Part shown: positions 25,381 through 33,717 of the stretch, piece after piece
Layout: every line of letters begins with the position of its first letter
How positions within the stretch are numbered: position 1 is the stretch's first letter
Assembly: GCA_964565805.1 (NCBI GenBank)
Contig: CAZMGH010000003.1
Span: 43,991-107,990 of the forward strand
Source: Catenibacillus sp964565805
GTDB taxonomy: Bacteria > Bacillota > Clostridia > Lachnospirales > Lachnospiraceae
Reading direction: 5' to 3'
DNA: 64,000 nt
Position numbers and translations under genes: made by a program
Notes under the pieces: model-generated
The model's database searches: none
What the model was told of the DNA's origin: nothing
Seen by the model: only the letters and a program-made list of their open reading frames with translations

Positions 25381-27272
25381 TGTACTGCACCTCCTATGAT
25401 CAGACAAAATACAACGATCAAGAGACTGGCGGAAAGGTAAACGCAGGGCTTCATTAAATGGCGCATGCCAAATTCAAATCTTAAGTACCAGTTGCTTAAA
25501 TATAAATGGGTGGGCTCGCCCATACTGTTGACAAAATGACGGTTATCTCCCTCATTTACGCCATTCATATAAATGGGAACAAGCTCTTTTCTTGCCATGC
25601 GGGAAACAAAGGCCATGATGGTAGGCACAATAAGCACGGAAACAAGCATCACTGCCATAGTTGTCAGCACGTTCATGGAAAGCACTGTATAGGAATAGCC
25701 AAAAAGTTCTTCCAGGATAGGATTTGCCACATTTGTAGCCAAAAGAGGGAACAAAAGACACATGAGAAGCATGGCTCCCGCATGAACGAACATGGACATA
25801 TATTCATCCCTACAGGTCACATCCTCCACCGTTTCCCGGGCATGGTGCTGAGTTGTCAGCTTGGACAGCCATTTTGTCCAGTAAAACATAGTGGTAGCGC
25901 TGCCGTAGGCAATGAAAATGACCAGCGGGACATTTCCCGAATCAACAAAAGCTTTTAAGGCAACCCACTTGGAAATCAGCATGCCAAAAGGCGCCAGGTA
26001 CATGCCGGCAATGCCGATTCCCATAATATACGTCAGCTTGGGAAGTCTCAGGAGCAGGCCATGCATATCTTCAATATCCCTGGAGCCAAGGCAGTTTTCT
26101 GTAGCGCCTACAGACTGGAACAGCATGGACTTACTTACTGCATGGAAGATCATTAACAGCACGGCGCCCCATACAGTCTCTTCCACTCCGATACCGGCAC
26201 AGGCAACGATCAGTCCCAGGTTTGAAATCGTAGAAAATGCCAGAACTTTCTTGGCATCATTTTGGGCAATCGCCATCATGCTGGCAACAATAAAGGTGAA
26301 TCCGCCGATAAGGGATACGGTTATGCCAACAGTAGTTCCCTGCATTGCCGGCGCAAGACGGATGAGCAGATAAACCCCCGCCTTAACCATGGTCGCGCTG
26401 TGAAGCAATGCGCTGGAAGGGGTAGGCGCCACCATAGCGCCTAAAAGCCATGAAGAAAATGGCAGCTGAGCAGATTTTGTCAGGCCAGCCAGAGCCAGAC
26501 AGGCTAAAGGCAAAGCGCCGCCTCCCGCAATCGCGTCTGAAAGCTGTACGCTGCCAATATTAAAGACTAACAGAGCAATCGCGGCAGAAAAGCCAAGGCC
26601 GCCTAACAGGTTCATCCAAAGCGCTGTAAAACTGTTGTGTACAGCTTCCTCTGTTCGGGTATAGCCAATAAGCAGGAATGAGATTACACTGGTGATCTCC
26701 CAGAAAAAATATATCCAGATCAAGCTTTGAGACAAAACAAGACCGAACATGGCTGAAAGAAATAAAAACAGCATGGAAAAGAAAAATGGCTGCCGGTCTT
26801 TAAATTCTTTGTGGTGATGATGATACCCTTTCATATAGCCTACAGCGTAAATGCAGATCAAACTGCCTACAATGGCAATGATCATACACATAAGCATGGA
26901 AAGGCCGTCGATCATCATATGATAGCTTTCCGGCATTTGTGCCGTAAACTCCACATACATAAGAAGCCCGGTCTGGGCCACGGACAACAGGATCACAAGA
27001 ATCCTCCGGTACTTAACGCCCATGTAAATGATCAGACACATTAAAAACAGATCCACCACAGTCATGGCATGATCCACCAACTCCGTATCCAGATACAAAT
27101 ACCGGGTCGGCGCGCCATCGGCAAGCCATATCCCAAGGATGATCATAGACAGGACCATAACGCATCCGGCGCCAATGTACACCACGATCCCCCGGACCTT
27201 AACTTCCCTTATGAAAGGAAGGATGACTGCCATTAAAGCCGGAACTGCGATCAAAATGGGAATCAGATCCAT
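25377..27272 (-). CDS. echA: Ech-type hydrogenase antiporter-like subunit (EchA-like, NuoL/HycC family)
   Basis: The large membrane subunit (631 residues, about 16 hydrophobic segments) homologous to NuoL and Mrp antiporters, expected to move protons or sodium ions while hydrogen is made from reduced ferredoxin. Conserved features include FFFWEITSVISFLLIG, the LTKSAQLPFSSWLLGAMVAPTPSSALLHSATMVKAG region and the ISNLGLI segment. It is the first gene of echABCDEF. The ATG at 27272 has AGGAGG upstream, behind a promoter with a Rex-like palindrome. Confidence 0.95.
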   Translation of the reverse strand: MDLIPILIAVPALMAVILPFIREVKVRGIVVYIGAGCVMVLSMIILGIWLADGAPTRYLYLDTELVDHAMTVVDLFLMCLIIYMGVKYRRILVILLSVAQTGLLMYVEFTAQMPESYHMMIDGLSMLMCMIIAIVGSLICIYAVGYMKGYHHHHKEFKDRQPFFFSMLFLFLSAMFGLVLSQSLIWIYFFWEITSVISFLLIGYTRTEEAVHNSFTALWMNLLGGLGFSAAIALLVFNIGSVQLSDAIAGGGALPLACLALAGLTKSAQLPFSSWLLGAMVAPTPSSALLHSATMVKAGVYLLIRLAPAMQGTTVGITVSLIGGFTFIVASMMAIAQNDAKKVLAFSTISNLGLIVACAGIGVEETVWGAVLLMIFHAVSKSMLFQSVGATENCLGSRDIEDMHGLLLRLPKLTYIMGIGIAGMYLAPFGMLISKWVALKAFVDSGNVPLVIFIAYGSATTMFYWTKWLSKLTTQHHARETVEDVTCRDEYMSMFVHAGAMLLMCLLFPLLATNVANPILEELFGYSYTVLSMNVLTTMAVMLVSVLIVPTIMAFVSRMARKELVPIYMNGVNEGDNRHFVNSMGEPTHLYLSNWYLRFEFGMRHLMKPCVYLSASLLIVVFCLIIGGAVQ

Positions 27273-27300
27273 AAAAAAACCTCCTGTTCTTTTGTATACT

Positions 27301-27318
27301 GCGTTATAAATATAACAA
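27301..27318. promoter_or_regulatory. candidate Rex-type operator before echA
   Basis: Minus strand TTGTTATATTTATAACGC contains perfect arms GTTATA-TT-TATAAC (27303-27316). It resembles the Rex consensus TTGTTAANNNNTTAACAA and lies just downstream of the promoter, where a bound repressor would block transcription. Inference from motif likeness only. Confidence 0.45.
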
Positions 27319-27331
27319 TCTCATACTTATA

Positions 27332-27360
27332 GTTATATTACTTTTTTTTAGATTTTACAA
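27332..27360 (-). promoter_or_regulatory. promoter of the ech operon
   Basis: Minus strand: TTGTAA (27355-27360), 17-base spacer, TATAAC (27332-27337). Confidence 0.6.
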
Positions 27361-27398
27361 GAGCATAAAAACTATGCACTGAAAAATAAACAAAAAAA

Positions 27399-27432
27399 GA
27401 TAAGTTTTGCTCAAAAGCGAACAAAACTTATC
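27399..27432 (-). terminator. intrinsic terminator of the rhamnoside/sugar ABC operon
   Basis: A perfect 11-bp stem (GATAAGTTTTG at 27399-27409 with 27422-27432), 12-base loop, and TTTTTTT next on the minus strand. It separates the sugar operon from ech. Confidence 0.93.
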
Positions 27433-27468
27433 CGGAATTTCGGCGCAAAATGAATACAGGACGCCAGA

Positions 27469-28362
27469 TCACCCCTTGACAGCGCCGATGGTGATCCCCC
27501 TGGCAAAATATTTCTGGAAAAATGGATAGATCAGTAAAATGGGGACAATCGCTACCACAGCGATCGCCATACGGATGGTGGCGCTGGGCAGAGAGGACAT
27601 ATCCACACCGGACAGACTGCTAGCATTACTGATAAGGAACTGAATGTTATTATTCAGCTGATTTAAAAGCTGCTGTATACTGTAAAGCTTGCTGTCTGTA
27701 ATATAGTACAGGCCATTATTCCAATCATTCCAATATGTAACGCCGGACATCAGTCCGATCGTTGCCATAATCGGCGTAGACAGAGGAACGACAATCTTAA
27801 AGAAAATGCGAAACTGCCCGGCTCCGTCAATTTCCGCTGCTTCCAGAAGCTCTGTAGGAACATTGGATGCAATATAGTTTTTCACCAAAATCACATTAAA
27901 TCCGCTCATCATCAGATTAGGGATGATCAGGGCCCATATGGTATTTTTAATGTGTATAGCATTGCAGTACACATAGTATGTGGATACAATACCGCCATTA
28001 AAAAGCATGGTAAATAATGTTAGAAGAAATATGAGCTTTAGTCCGGGGACATTTTTTACAGTCAGACCGTAGGAATACATCGTTGTAAATAAAACACTGG
28101 CAACCGTACCGATGACTGTGACAATAATGGTGATCAAATAAGCCTGACCGATCTGACTCCATTCTCTTAAAATATATTCGTAAGCAGTTAAACTGAATTT
28201 TTCAGGAAAAAAACTGTATCCCTGAGTAATCGCAACAGATTCATCTGTAAATGACGCAATGATCAACAGAATAAACGGGATCAATGCCAGAAGACATAAA
28301 AGGATCAGGACAATATGGGCGGCCCTTTCCATACGCTTTTCTCCTTTGGAACGTACATTCAT
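27469..28362 (-). CDS. carbohydrate ABC transporter permease (LplC/YtcP type)
   Basis: Inner-membrane permease with six hydrophobic segments and the EAA loop (ELLEAAEIDGAGQFRIFFKIVVPLS) that contacts the ATPase. The C-terminal YFARGITIGAVKG is typical of LplC-type partners in oligosaccharide importers. It follows the second permease by about 15 bases. As usual in these systems there is no ATPase gene in the cluster; a shared MsmK-type ATPase encoded elsewhere is likely (inference). A start at the second Met (MERAAHIV) is also possible. Confidence 0.93.
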   Translation of the reverse strand: MNVRSKGEKRMERAAHIVLILLCLLALIPFILLIIASFTDESVAITQGYSFFPEKFSLTAYEYILREWSQIGQAYLITIIVTVIGTVASVLFTTMYSYGLTVKNVPGLKLIFLLTLFTMLFNGGIVSTYYVYCNAIHIKNTIWALIIPNLMMSGFNVILVKNYIASNVPTELLEAAEIDGAGQFRIFFKIVVPLSTPIMATIGLMSGVTYWNDWNNGLYYITDSKLYSIQQLLNQLNNNIQFLISNASSLSGVDMSSLPSATIRMAIAVVAIVPILLIYPFFQKYFARGITIGAVKG

Positions 28363-28377
28363 GATCTTAAAACCTCC

Positions 28378-29334
28378 CTAAAACATAGCATCTTCCCGGC
28401 TGATCTTACGGATCACACCGTTGGCTGTAACAACAAGGATAAAACCAACAATGGACTGATACACACTGGCAGCGGAAGACATACCATAATTATTTTGGAC
28501 CATCAGGGCATTATATACATAAGTGTCGATCGTCTGCGTCACATTGTAAAGCATTCCCGAGTTTCGTGGCACCTGGTAAAAGAGTCCAAAATCCGAATAA
28601 AACATACGGCCAAGATTTAAAATGAATAAAGTGATCACCGTGGACTTTAAACATGGCAAAGTAATAAAGCGGATCTGCTGCCATTTAGAAGCTCCGTCAA
28701 TCTTCGCGGCTTCATAATAATCATTGCTGATGCCAATAACGCTGGCCAGATAAATAACCATGCCAAAACCAAGGGTTTTCCACTGCTGGATAAAAATAAT
28801 GATCAGGGGCCACCAGGTTGTGTCCTGATAAAAATCAACAGCTTCAAAGCCAAGAGGTTCTAAAATAGAATTATTGATAAATCCTGTTTCCATACTTAAA
28901 AAGGCATAAGCAAGATAGCTGATGACTACCCAAGACATAAGGTATGGAAGCAAGATCAATGTTTGATAAATCCGATTAGCAATTTTCTGGCGGACCTCAT
29001 TAAGCAAAATAGCCACTGTAATAGGAACAACAATACCAAGAACAATAAATGCCACATTATAAAGAATCGTATTTCTTGTCATGATCCATGCGTTTCCGGA
29101 TTGAAACAGAAATTTAAAATTATCAAATCCGCACCACTCACTGCCCCAGATACCTTCTCTGAAATTCAGGTTTTTAAATGCAATGACAATGCCAAACATA
29201 GGCATATAGTTATTAATTATAAAATAAACGATCCCAGGCAGTAAAAGCACATACACAGGAATCACTTTTCTCCAGCGTATCCGATGTTTTTTTCGTTTTT
29301 TCATAACTGCATCTCCAGTATTTGTCTGACGCAT
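28378..29334 (-). CDS. carbohydrate ABC transporter permease (LplB/YtePtype)
   Basis: Partner permease with six hydrophobic segments, a basic N-terminus (KKRKKHRIRWRK) and an EAA loop (YYEAAKIDGASKWQQIRFITLPCL). MPMFGIVIAFKNLNF is the usual LplB-type first periplasmic segment. The ATG at 29334 is chosen because AAAGGAG lies eight bases before it; the upstream in-frame ATG at 29352 overlaps that site. With the LplC-type protein it should form the channel for a di- or oligosaccharide. Confidence 0.93.
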   Translation of the reverse strand: MRQTNTGDAVMKKRKKHRIRWRKVIPVYVLLLPGIVYFIINNYMPMFGIVIAFKNLNFREGIWGSEWCGFDNFKFLFQSGNAWIMTRNTILYNVAFIVLGIVVPITVAILLNEVRQKIANRIYQTLILLPYLMSWVVISYLAYAFLSMETGFINNSILEPLGFEAVDFYQDTTWWPLIIIFIQQWKTLGFGMVIYLASVIGISNDYYEAAKIDGASKWQQIRFITLPCLKSTVITLFILNLGRMFYSDFGLFYQVPRNSGMLYNVTQTIDTYVYNALMVQNNYGMSSAASVYQSIVGFILVVTANGVIRKISREDAMF

Positions 29335-29438
29335 GTCCCTATCTCCTTTCATTTGCGTTGCCGTTTATTTTTTTCGCCTTTTTAAAGGCTCAGGGAGCCT
29401 GGGACAATTCCCATCTCCCTGAAATAAGATGCAGATAT

Positions 29439-30992
29439 TTATTCCTGCGATGCTTCAAGAAATGCGTCAAATTGAGTCTGGCACTCTTCAATAACATCAT
29501 TGATCCCCGCGGTTTCAAGCTGCGAGATCATTGTCTCATAGGTAGCCTCCCAATCACTGCCAAGAGTTCCGGTTTCCAGAGCTTTCTGGTATTGGTCAAG
29601 GACAGACTGGCAGGCAATGATCTGATTGCTCACGTTGGAGCTGTCAAAAGAAAATCCATAAGAAAGATACTGGTTACTCATAGCTTCCTCTGTAAATGCA
29701 TCGTGTTCCGCTCTGGTTGCTGAGGCGTCAAAGGTATATTCATATCTCCGGTCGCCCCAAAAGCCCAGGATATTATAATATGGGCTTGTCGTCCCATCGT
29801 AGTCATTGGCAAAATCAATAACGCCGTTTTCTTCATCAACGATCGTATAATGCTCTCCCTGGATTCCGTACATGATCAGGTTGGACAGGTCATGATCGCT
29901 GTATAAATAATCCAGGAACTTTACGGCAGCTTCAGGATTTTGGGCGGTTATTGGAATCGTCCAGTTGGTCAGGTTGGACTGGGCGCCAATATAGGCCTCA
30001 TCTGTAGCCACTCCTGTAAGATCAAAACTGTAGGAGCTGCTGCCAAATTGCTCCGGCTTGTTGCTCATTGGATAACAAGCGATCCGGTCATTCATAAGGA
30101 GCTCGCTGCTGCTGGAATCGGTTGTTGCCGCATCCGGAAGGATATATCCGGCCTCATACCAGTCTGCAAGCTGCTGGAGATATTCTTTGTACTGGTCAGA
30201 TGTAAATAGATTTTCCACTTCCGTACTATCTGCATCAAATAATACGCCGGCAATAACATTTCCACCTAAAATGTCTGCGGTATACAGCATCGTGTAATAG
30301 GTTGAACCGGATGTAATAGAACTTCCCAGAACGCCGTAAGGATAAGCATCCGGATGATTTTCCTTAATAGCGGCAAAAATATTGGTCACATCCTCTATGG
30401 TGTATATATCTTTTGTCTCATACCCGGTTTCCTCCAGCCAGTCCTGACGCATGACCAGTCCAGGTTGATCCCCATAATTAACACCCACCGGGGTTATACC
30501 ATAAGTTTCACCGGCAACCGTGGTAAGGATCGGAAATTCCTGAGACAGCTCCCACAAGACAGGAGTCGTTTCTTCACTAAGAAGATCATCTAAAGGATCG
30601 ATCTGTCCGGAATTGGCATAGGTTTTTAAATCCTGAAAAGCGATCATCATTAAATCTACGGTTTCACCGGAGCTGATCCAAAGAGAGTAATTTGAAAACG
30701 TATCGCTCATACCAATGGCTTTAAACTCTACCTCCACATTGATCGCCGGAATCGTGATCTCATTGACTGCATCCTGGACTTTTTCAAGATCCTCCGGTTC
30801 TGTCGTGGAATAGGGATATGTAACAATAATGTGGGCAGTTTCTTCTGAAACAGATGCTTCACTGGAAGTGCTCTCCTGTCCGCTGGTTCCCGAGGCGCTA
30901 CCGGATGTTTCTCCTGAATCTCCGCCACAGGCAGAAAGCAACGTTGCCAGTGACATGGACAGAGCAAGTCCTGCTGCAATTTTTCTTTTCAT
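29439..30992 (-). CDS. extracellular sugar-binding lipoprotein
   Basis: Solute-binding protein (517 residues) of the LplA/YtcQ type. The signal peptide ends in a lipobox (LATLLSACGG), followed by a Ser/Gly/Thr/Glu linker, then a type I binding fold with an aromatic-rich C-terminal half (YNILGFWGDRRYEY). It delivers sugar to the two permeases directly downstream. Given the GH78 rhamnosidase at the head of the cluster, a rhamnose-containing oligosaccharide or a rhamnogalacturonan product is the likely ligand (inference). It has a promoter of its own next to phased repeats. Confidence 0.93.
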   Translation of the reverse strand: MKRKIAAGLALSMSLATLLSACGGDSGETSGSASGTSGQESTSSEASVSEETAHIIVTYPYSTTEPEDLEKVQDAVNEITIPAINVEVEFKAIGMSDTFSNYSLWISSGETVDLMMIAFQDLKTYANSGQIDPLDDLLSEETTPVLWELSQEFPILTTVAGETYGITPVGVNYGDQPGLVMRQDWLEETGYETKDIYTIEDVTNIFAAIKENHPDAYPYGVLGSSITSGSTYYTMLYTADILGGNVIAGVLFDADSTEVENLFTSDQYKEYLQQLADWYEAGYILPDAATTDSSSSELLMNDRIACYPMSNKPEQFGSSSYSFDLTGVATDEAYIGAQSNLTNWTIPITAQNPEAAVKFLDYLYSDHDLSNLIMYGIQGEHYTIVDEENGVIDFANDYDGTTSPYYNILGFWGDRRYEYTFDASATRAEHDAFTEEAMSNQYLSYGFSFDSSNVSNQIIACQSVLDQYQKALETGTLGSDWEATYETMISQLETAGINDVIEECQTQFDAFLEASQE

Positions 30993-31025
30993 TAGTTCGT
31001 CCTCCTATCTTTTGATCATGGACTC

Positions 31026-31031
31026 ATTATA
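31026..31031 (-). promoter_or_regulatory. -10 box of the sugar-binding protein promoter
   Basis: Minus-strand TATAAT. The -35 position (31049-31054) reads GATACA, a poor match, which fits a promoter that needs an activator. Confidence 0.6.
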
Positions 31032-31039
31032 CAAAAAAA

Positions 31040-31090
31040 TATCAGATATGTATCGCAGCCATTGTACAGGTTTATGACACATATCTGATA
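31040..31090 (-). repeat. perfect 12-bp inverted repeat (terminator and/or operator)
   Basis: TATCAGATATGT (31040-31051) and its exact complement (31079-31090) with 27 bases between. On the minus strand it is followed by TTTTTTTG and then the TATAAT of the next promoter. It can be the terminator of the response regulator gene, an operator, or both. Confidence 0.65.
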
Positions 31091-31132
31091 AGTTATACGC
31101 ATTTTCTGATTTTTTCATGCAACAAATCCGAC
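31079..31132 (+). repeat. phased TCTGAT repeats upstream of the sugar-binding protein gene
   Basis: TCTGAT at 31084 and 31105 (21 bases apart) and TCCGAC at 31127 (22 further). The last sits in ACAAATCCGAC, close to ACAAATCTGAT found twice upstream of the rhamnosidase gene. Candidate binding sites for the AraC-type response regulator. Confidence 0.5.
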
Positions 31133-31915
31133 TTATTTTTCCATCTCCAGACGAAATTCCCTGGGCGTTTTTCCATAAGTCTTTTTAAAAGTTTTAATAA
31201 AATAGGAATAATTGCTGTAACCGGACTTTGCCGAAATCATGGTGACTGTCAGGTCTGTCGTCTCCAGAAGATTTTTTGCAACCTTCATCCGGACACTGGT
31301 AATATAGTCGTTTACTGCTATGCCATGTTTCTTTTTAAATAACCGGCTTAAATGGGCAGAGCTTAAATAAACCATTTGAGCCAGGCCTTCTACTGAAAGC
31401 TCATCTTCTACATGCATGACAATGTACTCTTCTACCCTTTCCACTGCATGGCGAGTATCTTTGCTTTCACTTTCCGGTGAAGGTGCGCTTCTGGTATTAA
31501 AATAGATCTTTCCGTATTCTTTGTATAAATCTTCCTGATTTTCTTCTTTTATGTGAGCCGCTGCATTTTGCAGGACATCGTTTACGGTTTCTGCTGTCGC
31601 TGGCTTCAGGATATAATCCAGGCATTGGAGCTTTACTGCCCGGCGGGCAAAATCAAATTCGTCATGGCAGGTTAGAAAGATACATTCTGTCTTGGGATGA
31701 TTTTTCTTGACCCATTCTACCAAATCCAGTCCGGAACCAAAAGGCATTTCAATGTCACATAATAAAATGTCCACAGGCTGATTGATAAAAATATTGATCG
31801 CCTGGGCGTAGCTGTTTGCTGTCAGGATCATATCGATGCCGGTTTTTTCTTTGTTAATATCTTGTAAAATCCCCTGAATGGCAAAAATTTCATCATCCAC
31901 GATCAAAAGCGTCAT
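31133..31915 (-). CDS. YesN-like response regulator, AraC-type output
   Basis: Receiver domain (residues about 1-120) with D54 in LLCDIEMPFGSGLDLV as the phosphorylation site and the acidic pair in VDDE, then an AraC-type double helix-turn-helix at the C-terminus (LAQMVYLSSAHLSRLFKK, VTMISAKSGYSNYSYFIKTFKKTYGKTPREFR). The ATG at 31915 lies within the last 23 bases of the kinase gene; a GTG at 31927 is also possible. It is expected to activate the rhamnoside operon when phosphorylated by the neighbouring kinase. Confidence 0.95.
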   Translation of the reverse strand: MTLLIVDDEIFAIQGILQDINKEKTGIDMILTANSYAQAINIFINQPVDILLCDIEMPFGSGLDLVEWVKKNHPKTECIFLTCHDEFDFARRAVKLQCLDYILKPATAETVNDVLQNAAAHIKEENQEDLYKEYGKIYFNTRSAPSPESESKDTRHAVERVEEYIVMHVEDELSVEGLAQMVYLSSAHLSRLFKKKHGIAVNDYITSVRMKVAKNLLETTDLTVTMISAKSGYSNYSYFIKTFKKTYGKTPREFRLEMEK

Positions 31916-33590
31916 TGTTATAGTCACCTTCCTTTGGTATTTTTATCCAGACCTGAGTGCCTTCACCGAGCTTGCTGCTAATATTAAGATGATGATCCTC
32001 TTTATAAATCAGCTTCAGCCTCCGGCGTATATTCCATATCCCAATATGTCTGCCGATTTTGTCCTGTACCATTTCTCCCTGCCGCAGCTTATTTAAGACA
32101 GTTTCATCCATGCCGTTGCCATTATCAATGATGGAAATGATCAGGTTGTCCCCATCTTCCCGCACAATAATAATGATCTCAATAACCTCTCCCATTTTCA
32201 GGGCGTACTTAATCGAATTTTCTACAAAGTTTTCAATAAGAAGTGAGGGAATACGGATATTTTTCAATCGCTCATCCATGTCGTAAACACTAGTAAAGGT
32301 GCCTGGATACCGAATCTTTTGAATATCCAGATAATCTTTAACAAAAGCAAGCTCATCCTCAACAGTGACCATAGCGTCAGGATTTCGGATAGAGTACCTG
32401 AAATAGGACGCCAGTCTCATGGCAAACCGCTGTATGGTGTCATAATCTTTGATCTTTGCAAGGCTGGCAATAAGGCTTAAGGAGTTTAAAAGGAGATGCG
32501 GATTGATCTGAAGCATGATATTCATCGTTTCAATTTTTATTTTTTCAATCTCTGCCTCATATTTTTCAATACGCAGATCCTTGATCTGCTGGACCATTTG
32601 ATTAAATGCCTGTTCCATATACCGGATCTCTATGGATCCGGCTTTTTCCCAGTCCAGCCGGTAATCGGTATTGTCTTTTTCCAGTTCCTTTAAAGCAAAC
32701 GTCATTTGGCTGATAGGACGGAGCACGATTCGATGAATCGAAAGCCACAGCACAGGGATGAGGATCAGGGCAAAAATAGCACAAAATTGAAAAATCCTCA
32801 GCACCAATGGCATTGTTGAAGCAATAGAACTTTCCGGGATAAGAAGGCCTATAGTGTTATAAACAAAAGGAACGTCTTCTTGAAAGCTTTCTTTGTCCTT
32901 GGCCAACTGGGTGAATATCAGGGAGGACACATCCTCTGCAGATCCGCCAAAATCATAATAAGCGAGCAGATTTTTTTGGTCATCTAAAATATAGATTTCC
33001 TCAGACAGGTCCTGGCCAAAGGCTTCCGCGATATGATCCAGGGAGCAAAAGAAGCCGAAAACATAGCCATTATGAGCAAAGCTCCATACCCAAAAGTAGT
33101 TGCTGCTGTCTGTAAAAACAGTTTCCGGCTTTTGCATCTGAGAAGCAAGAGCTTCATCAGCAAAAATTTCGGCAAGTTCATCCTGTGCAGCAAAAGAGAT
33201 ATTGGTAGTGTCATAAGTCATATAAACCTGACCGGATTCCCGTTCTTTAAAAAATGCCCCGGAAACCAGGTCGATCTTTTGCCATGCAACCTTTAGTTCT
33301 TCCATGATATAAATGATGGATAATGTTTCTAAAGGGGTCGTTTGGCTGAATTTATCATTGTAATTAAGAAAAAAGGCGTCTGCTTCTGTTTCTATATTTG
33401 AGTCAATGACCTCAAGCCTGCGGACAAGGGAGTTGATTTCATTTACGTAAGAATCTCGCAGGCGGTCTTCCGCGTTTTTCGTGGATACAATATTCATGGC
33501 AATTAAAAGGATGTTCATCGGAACAAGGACCAGGCAGATCACGATGATCAGCTGCACACGCAGTGAAAGTGTTTTGATTTTCCTCCACAT
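31893..33590 (-). CDS. YesM-like sensor histidine kinase
   Basis: Membrane sensor of 566 residues from the ATG at 33590 (GGAGGAGGT upstream). Two membrane segments (about residues 10-32 and 270-292) enclose a roughly 235-residue extracellular sensor domain, followed by a HAMP linker. The kinase is of the His_kinase family: QINPHLLLNSLSLIASLAKI holds the phospho-accepting His, LIENFVENSIKYAL is the N-box, DNGNGMD and GRHIGIWNIRRRL complete the ATP site. The usual PHFLYN reads PHLLLN here. Together with the AraC-type regulator it resembles YesM/YesN, which in Bacillus control pectin (rhamnogalacturonan) use. Confidence 0.94.
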   Translation of the reverse strand: MWRKIKTLSLRVQLIIVICLVLVPMNILLIAMNIVSTKNAEDRLRDSYVNEINSLVRRLEVIDSNIETEADAFFLNYNDKFSQTTPLETLSIIYIMEELKVAWQKIDLVSGAFFKERESGQVYMTYDTTNISFAAQDELAEIFADEALASQMQKPETVFTDSSNYFWVWSFAHNGYVFGFFCSLDHIAEAFGQDLSEEIYILDDQKNLLAYYDFGGSAEDVSSLIFTQLAKDKESFQEDVPFVYNTIGLLIPESSIASTMPLVLRIFQFCAIFALILIPVLWLSIHRIVLRPISQMTFALKELEKDNTDYRLDWEKAGSIEIRYMEQAFNQMVQQIKDLRIEKYEAEIEKIKIETMNIMLQINPHLLLNSLSLIASLAKIKDYDTIQRFAMRLASYFRYSIRNPDAMVTVEDELAFVKDYLDIQKIRYPGTFTSVYDMDERLKNIRIPSLLIENFVENSIKYALKMGEVIEIIIIVREDGDNLIISIIDNGNGMDETVLNKLRQGEMVQDKIGRHIGIWNIRRRLKLIYKEDHHLNISSKLGEGTQVWIKIPKEGDYNNDAFDRG

Positions 33591-33607
33591 AAACATACCT
33601 CCTCCAA

Positions 33608-33636
33608 GGCTGTCTGCATCCCTTTGACAGACAGCC
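33608..33636. other. hairpin ahead of the sensor kinase gene
   Basis: A perfect 9-bp stem (GGCTGTCTG, 33608-33616 with 33628-33636) lies just upstream of the kinase ribosome binding site. Followed by TTTTTTT only on the plus strand, where no gene precedes it; on the minus strand it may mark an mRNA processing or stability element. Confidence 0.4.
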
Positions 33637-33717
33637 AGTTTTTTTAAGAAGGCTGCACAAAAATGTGCGCCGATATTTAAAATACATTGAGGCAAAAAGG
33701 ATCATGCCCCGTCATCT

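Noticed and set aside
33608..33636. Terminator for a plus-strand gene
   Set aside because: The T-run is on the plus strand, but no plus-strand gene lies upstream.
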